This document shows, piece by piece, positions 24,632-32,612 of a stretch of DNA of 64,000 nt. The stretch's first letter is position 1. Every line of letters begins with the position of its first letter. The translations under genes were made by a program, and so were the position numbers. The DNA is from Pseudobythopirellula maris (GTDB lineage Bacteria; Planctomycetota; Planctomycetia; Pirellulales; Lacipirellulaceae). The notes under the pieces are model-generated. The model worked only from the letters and a program-made list of their open reading frames with translations. It did no database searches and was not told where the DNA came from. The stretch is taken from the NCBI RefSeq assembly GCF_007859945.1, contig NZ_SJPQ01000002.1:260588-324587 (forward strand), in the 5' to 3' direction.

Positions 24632-24663
24632 CAGGGCCGCCCGCAGGGGCGGCCCTGTTTTTT
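24632..24663 (+). terminator. Rho-independent terminator of the DUF3467 gene
   Basis: An 11-bp perfect GC-rich stem CAGGGCCGCCC / GGGCGGCCCTG around GCAG, followed by a run of T at 24658-24663. It lies 32 bp after the stop codon. Confidence 0.95.
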
Positions 24664-24695
24664 CCAGCTCACTCACCACCGTTTCTCGACGCTTC

Positions 24696-25826
24696 TTGCG
24701 CAGCATTTACCTCGATCACAACGCCACCACGCCCCTTGCCCCTCAGGTGCAAGAGGCGATGCTGCCGCTGCTCGCCGGCCAGTACGGCAACCCCAACAGC
24801 GACCACGCCCTGGGCGCGGCCGCGGCGCAGGCGATCGACGACGCCCGTTGGCGCGTCGCCCGCGCGATCGGCGCCGGGGTCGACGAGGTCTACTTCACGG
24901 CGAGCGCGTCGCAGAGCTGTCGCCACGCGATCACGCGCGGCGTCGTCCCCGATTCGATCGCCGACGAGCCGGGATGGGCGATGACCACCACGCTCGACCA
25001 CGCCTGCGTGCGCGACGTGGTGGGCGGTCAAAACGAGCCCTTGATCGGCTGCACGGCCGACGGCCTCGTCGATCTCAACGACATGCGGGCTGCGCTCGCC
25101 ATGTCTCGGCCGGGTTCTCTGCTCTCGGTCGTCCACGCCAACAACGAGTTGGGCACGATCCAGCCGATCGCCGAGTTCGCCGAGGAATGCACGCACCACG
25201 GCGTGCGCCTGCACACGGACGCGGCGCAGACGTTCGGCAAGATACCGTTGCGAGTCGACGACCTGGGAGTCACTTACCTGTCGCTGACCGCCCACAAGGC
25301 GTACGGCCCCAAAGGCGTGGGCGCGCTCTACGTCCGCAGCGGGGCGCCCGTGGGGCGGGCCTACAACAACGGCGTGACGCTCAGCGCGGGCACGCCCGAC
25401 GTGGCGGCGATCGTCGGCTTCGGCGTCGCCGCCGACTTGGTCGAGGCGAGCCTCGCCGAGTCTTCGTCGCGGCTCGCCGCGCTCCGTGACCGGCTGCTCA
25501 GCAAGCTCCGCGAGGGCGCCGGCGAGCGGCTCACGGTGTGGGGCGAGGCGGCCGAGCGGCTGCCGAACACGTTGTGCGTGAGCCTGCCCGGGGTCGTGGC
25601 TCAGGAGCTGCTGCGGGCCACACCTGAGCTGTGCGCGGCGCCGTGCGCCGTGCGGACCGGCGGCAAGATCACGCTCTCGCCCGCCCTGCGGGCGATTGGC
25701 GCCGACGAGCACGCGGCGCTCGGCACGGTCCGCCTGTCGGTCGGATGGCACAACGACGAGGCCGAGATCGACCACGCCGCGAGCCTGCTGCTCGGGGCGT
25801 GGGAACGGCTTCGGGGCGAGCCGTGA
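24696..25826 (+). CDS. Cysteine desulfurase-like PLP enzyme (NifS/IscS family), atypical
   Basis: 376 residues of class-V aminotransferase type. YLDHNATTPLAPQVQEAM near 5-22, GNPNSDHALG, ANNELGTIQPIAEFA near 149-163, HTDAAQTFGKIPL near 173-185 and SLTAHKAYGPKGVGALYVR near 197-215 (PLP-Lys201) are standard. Two regions differ. The canonical SGATESNN phosphate-binding stretch reads TASASQSCRHAI (69-79). The active-site Cys loop (usually G-S-A-C-S/T) reads ELCAAPCAVRTGGK (311-324), so a Cys is present but its setting is changed. It could mobilise sulfur for Fe-S clusters or thiolation, or be a relative with another job. No iscU or mnmA gene is near. TTG start at 24696. Confidence 0.8.
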   Translation: MRSIYLDHNATTPLAPQVQEAMLPLLAGQYGNPNSDHALGAAAAQAIDDARWRVARAIGAGVDEVYFTASASQSCRHAITRGVVPDSIADEPGWAMTTTLDHACVRDVVGGQNEPLIGCTADGLVDLNDMRAALAMSRPGSLLSVVHANNELGTIQPIAEFAEECTHHGVRLHTDAAQTFGKIPLRVDDLGVTYLSLTAHKAYGPKGVGALYVRSGAPVGRAYNNGVTLSAGTPDVAAIVGFGVAADLVEASLAESSSRLAALRDRLLSKLREGAGERLTVWGEAAERLPNTLCVSLPGVVAQELLRATPELCAAPCAVRTGGKITLSPALRAIGADEHAALGTVRLSVGWHNDEAEIDHAASLLLGAWERLRGEP

Positions 25827-25939
25827 GCGTGAGCATCAGCGTCTCGATCCGCTAGCAGCACTGGCTGCAAGCGAAGTTGCGCAAGCCGCTCCGTTCGGCC
25901 TGATCACCCGCCGCATGCGGGCGTGAGGCGCGCCAGTCC

Positions 25940-26278
25940 TTACTGCCCCGCCTCGATCTGCCGGCTCCTGTCCATCGCCTCTTCGGCCAGCCCAATGTAG
26001 GAGTGGTCGTTCGTGCCGGCGTAGGCCCGCTGGTAGGTGACGCTCAGGGCGGTGTAGCTGAACGGGTCGTTCGGCTCGATCTCGGTGACCCGACGGGCGT
26101 GAGCGATCGCCTCTTCGTGCATGCCCCGCTTCTGGAGCACCACCGCTAGCGCGGCGTGGGCGAGTGAGTAATCCTCGTCCGCCGCGAGCGCTTCGGTCAG
26201 TTTGGCGGCGGCGCCCTCCAGGTCGCCAGAGGCCTTGAGCTTGTCGGCTTCGTCGTACAGAGCGGAGGGATCGGACAC
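25940..26278 (-). CDS. Small TPR protein
   Basis: 112 residues from a GTG at 26278 (VSDPSALYDEADKLKASGDL), which has AAGAAG about 10 bases upstream; a longer in-frame form from 26365 adds sequence that does not look like the fold. Three helical TPR units are seen: SALYDEADKLKASGDLEGAA, YSLAHAALAVVLQKRGMHEE (preceded by LTEALAADED), and DPFSYTALSVTYQRAYAGTN. They match TPR spacing (Ala at 8, Gly/Ala at 20 and Pro or acidic at 32). Such short TPR proteins are protein-protein adaptors. The partner is unknown. The gene is divergent from lpxA. Confidence 0.75.
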   Translation of the reverse strand: MSDPSALYDEADKLKASGDLEGAAAKLTEALAADEDYSLAHAALAVVLQKRGMHEEAIAHARRVTEIEPNDPFSYTALSVTYQRAYAGTNDHSYIGLAEEAMDRSRQIEAGQ

Positions 26279-26587
26279 GGCGGGTCTTCTTGTGAACAGG
26301 GACGACTGTAGGGCGAGGGCCCACGTGCTAGCACACGGGGCGAACAGCCCACATTCTATCGCCACGGCCGCTCGCTTGCACCGGCCCCCCTAATCCGCAA
26401 GGTCGCCCAACGCTCGGCCCGCACGCCCCGCAGAACGGTCAAAATCGGCGCGTTCGGCTAAGCCGGTCGCTCGGGCCCCGCCGATGAAAGCATTCGACGG
26501 CAGCGCCCGTCATCACCAGGCCCGGGCAAGGACCACGCCACCGCAGGCGGGCGACCGACGGGCCGGAACCGCAGGAACCCGCGCGCC

Positions 26588-27454
26588 GTGAGCATCCACC
26601 CCCTCGCCTTGGTCGACCCGCGAGCCGAGCTCGGGACCGACGTTTCGATTGGACCGTTCAGCGTAGTCGAGGCCGGAGCCCGGGTGGGCGACCGCTGCCG
26701 ACTGGCCGCAAGGGCCACGATCAAAACGGGCGTCACGCTCGGCGCCGAAAACATGATCGGCGAGGGCGCCGTGGTGGGCGGCATGCCGCAGCACTTGGCG
26801 GCGCCGGCGGTCGTGGGGAACGTTGTTATCGGCGACCGCAACCAACTGCGCGAGAACGTCACGGTCCACCGCGCGATGCACGAAGGGGCGGTCACCCGGA
26901 TCGGCGACGGCTGCCTGATGATGGTCGGCGCCCACGTGGCCCACGACTGCCAGGTCGAAGACGGGGCGATCCTCACCAACAACGTGATGCTCGCCGGCCA
27001 CGTCGAGGTCGGCCAACGGGCCTGTCTCGGCGGCGGCGTTGCGGTGCACCAGTTCTGCCGGGTCGGACGCGTGGCGATGATCGGCGGCATGGCCCGCATC
27101 ATCCAAGACGTGCCCCCGTTCGTAATGATCGACGGCTCGAGTGGGCTGGTCGTCGGGCTCAACCGCATCGGCATCCGCCGTGCGGGAATCGAGCGCGACG
27201 AGGCGATGCTGATCAAGCAAGCCTACCAGCTGCTCTACCGCAGCGGGCTCTCGCACGAGGAGCGGATGGAGCGGCTCGCCGAGATGTACCCCATCGGCCC
27301 CGCCTCGGAGTTCGAGCCCTTCTTACGCGGCGGCACACGCGGCTTTGTCCGCGAACGGCGCACGCCGCCCGGCGCAACGATCCGTCCGATCCACGACGCG
27401 GTCGACGACTCGGCGCCGACGGTCGAGATCGGCGTGAAACGCCTCGCCGGCTGA
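26588..27454 (+). CDS. lpxA: UDP-N-acetylglucosamine acyltransferase LpxA
   Basis: 288 residues; LpxA transfers a 3-hydroxyacyl chain from ACP to UDP-GlcNAc, the first step of lipid A. Left-handed beta-helix hexapeptide repeats run over about 1-190 (for example SIHPLALVDPRAELGTDVSI, IGPFSVVEAGARVG). GDRNQLRENVTVHRAM near 82-97 and MMVGAHVAHDCQVED near 111-125 match the LpxA signature; His119 corresponds to the catalytic His125 of the E. coli enzyme. The alpha-helical tail (ERDEAMLIKQAYQLLYRSGL) is also typical. The GTG start gives MSIHP. It shows an outer membrane of lipid A type. Other lpx genes are not adjacent. Confidence 0.93.
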   Translation: MSIHPLALVDPRAELGTDVSIGPFSVVEAGARVGDRCRLAARATIKTGVTLGAENMIGEGAVVGGMPQHLAAPAVVGNVVIGDRNQLRENVTVHRAMHEGAVTRIGDGCLMMVGAHVAHDCQVEDGAILTNNVMLAGHVEVGQRACLGGGVAVHQFCRVGRVAMIGGMARIIQDVPPFVMIDGSSGLVVGLNRIGIRRAGIERDEAMLIKQAYQLLYRSGLSHEERMERLAEMYPIGPASEFEPFLRGGTRGFVRERRTPPGATIRPIHDAVDDSAPTVEIGVKRLAG

Positions 27455-27473
27455 TCACGGCGGTTGGGTCGCG

Positions 27474-28799
27474 CTACTCGGCGTCTCGGTTCGGGTGCTT
27501 CTCGGCCCACTTGTCGAGCTCCGCCCTGGCGAGGTCTTCGCCCGCGATCAACGATTCGAGCTCGCCGGTGAGCTGGGCCTCCAGGTCGGGCCCGAGGCCG
27601 ACGTGCACCACTTGCACGGAGCCATCCTTGCCGATGATCACGGTGGTGGGGATGCCCTCGACAAGGAACGCCTCGGCCACGCCGTCGCCGGCGTCGTGCA
27701 GCACGGTCGGTGCGATGCCGAGGTTCTCAAGGAACTCCGGGATGCCGTCGGTCTCGGCGTCGAGGCTCACGGCGTAGAACGCCACGCCGCGGTCGGCCAG
27801 CGTCTCGGTCACCGCGGTGATCTTGGGCAACGCCGCCACGCAGGGGGGGCACCAAGTGGCCCAAAAGTCGAGCACCACGACGTCTTCGCCTACGTGCTGG
27901 GCGATGTTGACGACCTCGCCGTTGAGGTTGGGCAACTCGACCTGCGGGGCCTTCTTGCCCAATAGCGCGTGCGGCGGCTCCTCGGGTCGTTCGAAGAACG
28001 AATTGATCCGCTCGGCGCCCTCGGGCTCGACGATCGCGAACGCCGCCTCGGTCGGCTTGAAATCGGGCCGCCAGTCGCGGTAACGGAACGTGAGCGTGAA
28101 CGAGAAGTCGTCGTACTGCTGCGAGGCGGGATGGCCCGCGACCACGTCCGACATATCGGGCACGATGCGCATCGGCAGCGGCGCGTCGCCCGTGGCGATC
28201 CACGCCTCCCAGGTGAGCTGGCCGCCGGTTGTGAAACGCATGTGGTGGCAGTCGACGCCTTCGACTTGCTCGACGCCGAGGTAGCCGTCCGAAACGCTCG
28301 ACATGATCAGGTCTTCGATCGCCATGCGATCGAGGAGGCTCAACGCCATGCCCCCCAGCCCGTTGCCCAGGCTGCGGCTGAGCGGCGAGCGAACGAACGC
28401 GCCGATCCCTTGGGAAGTCTGGCTGTCGTCCTCCTCGCCCTCGCCGACCGACTTGAGGGTGTAACGGTTCAGCTCGGGGATCCAGGTAAGAGTCTTCTCC
28501 CCGTCGCTGCGGAGAAACACGCCTTGGTCTCCCTCGGTCGGCTCGAAGACAAACTTCGCCGGTCCCTGCTTCTTGTAGCGGTAGACCGATTTTTCGCCGT
28601 TGTTCTCCTCGCCCATGACGACCGCCACCTCGGTTTCGAAGTCAACCGATGCGGCCTCCAACCCAGCGACATGCTCCGCCGAAGCGCGGAGCAACTCGAG
28701 CGGGTCGGGCGAGTCTTGAGCCACGGCTAGCGGCGCGATCGCGATGGCTCCCAGTGCGAGGGCGTGCGTGAGCAGAGGGCGAAGGGGTCGCAAAGTCAT
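27474..28799 (-). CDS. DUF2092-like lipoprotein-sorting domain fused to a TlpA-type thioredoxin
   Basis: 441 residues from ATG 28799 with signal peptide (LRPLLTHALALGAIAIAPLA). Residues about 30-270 fit DUF2092, a LolA/LolB-like beta-rich fold that in other proteins binds lipids (EHVAGLEAASVDFETEVAVV, GAFVRSPLSRSLGNGLGGMA, YDDFSFTLTFRYRDWRPDFK). From about 290 comes a TlpA/ResA thioredoxin domain: KAPQVELPNLNGEVVNIAQH, VLDFWATWCPPCVAALPKIT with a WCPPC redox centre near 316-320, and a cis-Pro region VEGIPTTVIIGKDG. The combination is known in Planctomycetes as redoxin-domain proteins; the natural reaction is not established. It is convergent with lpxA, 20 bp away. Confidence 0.85.
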   Translation of the reverse strand: MTLRPLRPLLTHALALGAIAIAPLAVAQDSPDPLELLRASAEHVAGLEAASVDFETEVAVVMGEENNGEKSVYRYKKQGPAKFVFEPTEGDQGVFLRSDGEKTLTWIPELNRYTLKSVGEGEEDDSQTSQGIGAFVRSPLSRSLGNGLGGMALSLLDRMAIEDLIMSSVSDGYLGVEQVEGVDCHHMRFTTGGQLTWEAWIATGDAPLPMRIVPDMSDVVAGHPASQQYDDFSFTLTFRYRDWRPDFKPTEAAFAIVEPEGAERINSFFERPEEPPHALLGKKAPQVELPNLNGEVVNIAQHVGEDVVVLDFWATWCPPCVAALPKITAVTETLADRGVAFYAVSLDAETDGIPEFLENLGIAPTVLHDAGDGVAEAFLVEGIPTTVIIGKDGSVQVVHVGLGPDLEAQLTGELESLIAGEDLARAELDKWAEKHPNRDAE

Positions 28800-29183
28800 G
28801 GGAGGATCCGGTGGGGGAATATCGTGCGATAAGTGAGGCGGCTCACGCAACGCAGGGGTCGAAGCCGGGCGAGGGTTCTCGCCTCACAGGAAATGCTGAG
28901 CAACGCTTAGGTTAAGGCAGCGGGGCGGGACGGGCGAGCCCGTCGAGATAGTTTGTGAGATTGGCGGGGTGGCGTCTCACTCTCAAGGCCCTGCGACTAC
29001 GGCAAGACCGGGTGTGGGGGAGAGAGTCGCCGCCCATTAAATTTAGCCGCAGGAAGCCGCCACAGCGGGCGGCCCGGTTGGTAAACTACGGGGGCTTCTC
29101 ACGGTTCGTTCGCGCCGCCCCCTGCGGGCCGCCACGAGCCTTATCCCGCAATCTCCTCCAAGACCCAATACCGGACTTCCGCC
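28800..29183. other. Divergent intergenic region, no feature recognised
   Basis: 384 bp between the divergent redoxin and DUF1080 genes. It presumably carries both promoters, but no pair of boxes with good spacing was found by eye. No inverted repeat, RNA or ORF with family resemblance was seen. Confidence 0.4.
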
Positions 29184-30029
29184 ATGCGCCATCTGACGTA
29201 CCACCTGCTACCCGCCGTGGCTTGCTTACTTAGCTCTCCTGCTTTTGCCCAGAGCACGGAATACCTGCCCGGCATCGAATGGGACACGCCTCCGGTCGTC
29301 GAGCCCGGCGCGACCGACAACGACCCACCGTCTGACGCTATTGTGCTGTTTGGCGGCGAGGACATGTCCGCTTGGGAAAACGGTGAGAACTGGCCAATCA
29401 AAGACGGTGTGGTCAGCGCGGCCGACGGCGCCGTCACCACGAAACAGCACTTCGGCGATCTCCAGTTGCACCTGGAATGGTCGGCGCCCACCAAGATCAG
29501 GGGCAAGGGACAAGGCCGTGGCAACAGCGGCGTGTTCCTGATGGGCGTCTACGAAGTGCAGGTGCTCGATTCCTACGACAACAGCACCTACCCCGACGGC
29601 CAGGCGGGAGCGGTTTACAAGCAGACCCCGCCGATGGCGAACGCGATGCGTAAGCCGGGCGAGTGGAACACTTACGACATCTTCTGGACCGCGCCCAAGC
29701 TCGAGGCGGGGCAGGTAGTCGACCCGGCGGTCGTGACGGTGGTGCACAACGGCGTGCTCGTCGTGAACCACTTCGAGCTGGCGGGCGCCACGGCTTGGCA
29801 CACGCCCCCGTCGTACAGCGACGCGAGCCCGAAGGGCCCGATCAGCCTGCAGGACCACGGCAACCCGGTGCGGTTCCGCAATATCTGGGTCCGCGAGCTC
29901 AAGGCGCCGCACGGCGAGCAGGTCCGTGAGCCGATGCTGCACGATCACAGCACGGGCGAGCGGCGGCCCTTCGCCGAGGCGGCGGGGGAAGCGTCTGAGG
30001 CCGGCGAAGAAACCGAAGCAAACGGCTGA
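29184..30029 (+). CDS. DUF1080 (3-keto-disaccharide hydrolase / LamG-like) secreted protein
   Basis: 281 residues. Signal peptide LTYHLLPAVACLLSSPAFAQ. The DUF1080 core: SDAIVLFGGEDMSAWENGE, WPIKDGVVSAADGAVTTKQH, FGDLQLHLEWSAPTKIRGKG, GQGRGNSGVFLMGVYEVQVL, TPPMANAMRKPGEWNTYDIF, and PISLQDHGNPVRFRNIWVRE. The family is a concanavalin-like beta-sandwich enriched in Planctomycetes and Bacteroidota; some members hydrolyse 3-keto-sugars, others act as sugar-binding parts. The motif set is complete. The C-terminus adds an acidic tail (EAAGEASEAGEETEANG). ATG at 29184. It is convergent with the Ser/Thr kinase gene, separated by 9 bp containing half of a small hairpin (30032-30050, CTCACGCC TAC GGCGTGAG). 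Confidence 0.9.
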   Translation: MRHLTYHLLPAVACLLSSPAFAQSTEYLPGIEWDTPPVVEPGATDNDPPSDAIVLFGGEDMSAWENGENWPIKDGVVSAADGAVTTKQHFGDLQLHLEWSAPTKIRGKGQGRGNSGVFLMGVYEVQVLDSYDNSTYPDGQAGAVYKQTPPMANAMRKPGEWNTYDIFWTAPKLEAGQVVDPAVVTVVHNGVLVVNHFELAGATAWHTPPSYSDASPKGPISLQDHGNPVRFRNIWVRELKAPHGEQVREPMLHDHSTGERRPFAEAAGEASEAGEETEANG

Positions 30030-30038
30030 GACTCACGC

Positions 30039-32360
30039 CTACGGCGTGAGACGCACAAGCACGCTCGCCTTCAAGTCGTTGATGCCTATCTTGAATTTGC
30101 GGACGAAGAACGTCTCGCCGTCGGTCGCCTCGGCGGGCAGCAGTTCGGACTCGAGGGCTTGCTGCGCGCGGCTTTCGATGTCGACCAGGCTTTCTCCCTC
30201 ACGCCACACGCCGGGCCCGCGCTCGCTGTCCGCCATGAGCCATATGTCGCCGTCGCCCGTGCCGACATAAACCTCGCCGACAACGCTGCGGAGCCCTGCG
30301 AGGATCTCTCTCAATTGCCCCGAGATGTCCGCGGCAACCGTCACGACGCCGAACGGGGCGCCCGTCGCCTCGTCGTAGACCATCAGCCCAGACTCCAGGC
30401 GCCACTGGCGATACCGGGCGTCGGCAGCGGTCTGCCGGACAATGCTGGCCACCTCGCCCGGCGCCAGCTGAGCGGCGTGCATGAGGAAAGGGGAATTCAC
30501 TACGTCCAAGCTTATCGCCGGCGCGACGACGATCAGGGACCTGTCGTTCACGCTGCGTTCGACACGGGCCAACTCTCGGAAGCGAACGGCTGGGAGGCGG
30601 GCCTCGCCGCCCTCAACAGGTTGGGAGGCGTAATAGGCGACCGACAGATAGTCGGGGTTGGCCCGCAGCATCCCCGAGTAGATCGTCTCGAGCCTTTCGC
30701 GCCAGACCACGGGATTGTCTTTGGCAGGATTGGCTTGCGCCTTGATCAGGCCCTGGATCGGCGGCAAGCTCGCGATGAAACGGGTGTTTTTGCCCAGGTC
30801 GGTGGTCTCGGCGTGCAGCTTCAGCTCGATCTCATGGGCGTCGCCTCGCATGCGATCGAACACCCGTTGCCGATCGGCCGATTGCGCCTGCCTCATCACG
30901 AAGGCCGACGACATAGCGGCCGCAAAGAGCACCGCAGCCGCCGCCGTCAGCAACCTGCTGAGATACGGCCGGCGGCCGAACCAGCGTCGCAACTGGGCCC
31001 TCGGGGGCTCGGTGTACGCCGACACCGGTTCACCCGAAAGCCAGAGCTGCAGGTCTTCCGCCAGGGCGGTCGCCGATTCGTACCGCGTGTGAGGACGCCA
31101 GGCCATCGCCTTGGCGCAAATGGCGGCGAGTGCCTTGTCGACATCGGGCGTGAACGCCTCGACCGTGGGGCTCGGCCCCGCGGCGATCTTGGTCACGATG
31201 TCGCGCTCACCGCGGCCCGAATCGAGCATCTCGGCGTGCAGCAACTCGTGCGGCGAGCAGCCGGTCAGGATGCTGAACAGGATGCCGCCCAACCCGTAGA
31301 TGTCGGTCCGCTCGTCGATGTCGTCGATCCGCCCCGCCGCCTGCTCGGGCGACATGTACAGAAGTGTGCCGAGCAGTTGCCCCTCGCGGGTCTGCAAGCC
31401 GAGCCCGTAAGCCCCCCCCGAATCGGAGACCCGCTCGGGCGCCAGATCGTCGAGCACCTTGGCCAGCCCCCAATCGATGACGATCACTTGGTCGAAGCTG
31501 TCGATCACCACGTTGTCGGGCTTCAAGTCGCGGTGCACCACTTTGTGGGCGTGGGCGTGACCCACCGCGTTGCAGATGCTTATCAGATCGCGCAGCAAAT
31601 GCCTCAGCCGCAGAGGGCTTTCGACGCCCTCTTCACGGCGGTGGTGGTGCTCAAGGATCTCGTCCTGGAGCGTCTTCTTGCCCAAGAACCGCATCGTGTA
31701 GAAAGCCGCGCCGGTCTCCTTGTCGCTGCCCATCTGGTGGATCGGCACGATGCCCGGGTGCTCGAGCCGACCGGTGATCTCCGCCTCGCGACGGAAGCGG
31801 TCGACCAATTCGGGCGAGGGGCAGTCGTCGTCGGAAAGCTCCTTCAGGGCAACCACGCGGTCGAGCATCTGATCACGCGCAAGCCACACGCGGCCGAGGC
31901 CCCCCTGGCCGAGCTTGCGGAGGAGTTCGTAGCGGCCCTCGGCGCGACGCACGCTGCTCTCGCCTATGCCGACCCCAACGCCCACCCTGAGCAGCCGCGC
32001 AACGCGGCCCCCTTTGTCGTACTGCTCGAGCGCCTCGATGAGGGAGCTGCCGGCGCTGAGCTTGGTGTTGGTGGCGGCTCGCGCCGTATCGGAGTCGCTG
32101 ATGCGTTTCGCCGCCCGGCGTTTAATATCTTCGGCCCGCTCCGAGGAAAGCTTCTCGGCGCCGACCAAGTGCTCGGCTAGGGGCGTCGATCCGTGGATCG
32201 ACCAGTTTCGGATGACCGAAGCGAGTTGATGGTCGTTGACCGTGCCCGATTCAAGAAGCTCACTCGCAAACGCGACGTCAAAGCGCTGCTTAGCTATGGC
32301 GCTAGCGTTGCCCGCTGCGTCACCTTGAGGGGGATTCGTCGAGGGGGATGAGCCGCTCAT
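30039..32360 (-). CDS. Membrane Ser/Thr protein kinase with extracytoplasmic sensor domain
   Basis: 773 residues. Residues 1-140 are a cytosolic helical front part. The Hanks-type kinase (about 142-430) has KLGQGGLGRVWLARDQMLDR, catalytic Lys173 (ALKEL), HRDLKPDN at 276-283 and DWGLAK at 296-301 in place of DFG, a variant common in Planctomycetes; TLLYMSPEQAAGR and TDIYGLGGILFSILTG follow. A transmembrane helix sits near 475-500. The rest (to 773) lies outside and has a cache/CHASE-like layout: a long helix (RGDAHEIELKLHAETTDLGK) then a PAS-like sheet with GLMVYDEATGAPFGVVTVAA and GEVYVGTGDGDIWLMADSER. Ligand unknown. Few bacterial Ser/Thr kinases have a ligand-sensing domain of this type instead of PASTA. 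Confidence 0.88.
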   Translation of the reverse strand: MSGSSPSTNPPQGDAAGNASAIAKQRFDVAFASELLESGTVNDHQLASVIRNWSIHGSTPLAEHLVGAEKLSSERAEDIKRRAAKRISDSDTARAATNTKLSAGSSLIEALEQYDKGGRVARLLRVGVGVGIGESSVRRAEGRYELLRKLGQGGLGRVWLARDQMLDRVVALKELSDDDCPSPELVDRFRREAEITGRLEHPGIVPIHQMGSDKETGAAFYTMRFLGKKTLQDEILEHHHRREEGVESPLRLRHLLRDLISICNAVGHAHAHKVVHRDLKPDNVVIDSFDQVIVIDWGLAKVLDDLAPERVSDSGGAYGLGLQTREGQLLGTLLYMSPEQAAGRIDDIDERTDIYGLGGILFSILTGCSPHELLHAEMLDSGRGERDIVTKIAAGPSPTVEAFTPDVDKALAAICAKAMAWRPHTRYESATALAEDLQLWLSGEPVSAYTEPPRAQLRRWFGRRPYLSRLLTAAAAVLFAAAMSSAFVMRQAQSADRQRVFDRMRGDAHEIELKLHAETTDLGKNTRFIASLPPIQGLIKAQANPAKDNPVVWRERLETIYSGMLRANPDYLSVAYYASQPVEGGEARLPAVRFRELARVERSVNDRSLIVVAPAISLDVVNSPFLMHAAQLAPGEVASIVRQTAADARYRQWRLESGLMVYDEATGAPFGVVTVAADISGQLREILAGLRSVVGEVYVGTGDGDIWLMADSERGPGVWREGESLVDIESRAQQALESELLPAEATDGETFFVRKFKIGINDLKASVLVRLTP

Positions 32361-32612
32361 GGCGCCTGTGTTATCAAAGCGTGTACAAAAGCGGCTGGAA
32401 TTGCCAGCCGACTGTCTATACAGCGATGATAGTTCTCAGACCGCCAAGAGACCACTATTCGCGTGAAGGCCTAAACGGGCCAACTTGCCCTCGAGTCCAG
32501 GCAGTCACACGGCTATAGAAGAGCCCGTCGCAATAGCATCCCCATTTCGCAGCGACACAAAACGGCTCCATTGCGAAAAAACCACACACGCAACCGCTAC
32601 AGGCGGTGCGAT
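32361..32612. other. Intergenic region upstream of the kinase gene
   Basis: 252 bp between the kinase start and the end of the parvulin gene. A small hairpin CGGCTGG / CCAGCCG (32392-32410) lies close to the kinase start. Nothing else was recognised. Confidence 0.35.

Noticed and set aside
30159-32180. Long plus-strand frame over the Ser/Thr kinase
   Set aside because: Shadow of the kinase gene, with typical high-GC antisense composition.
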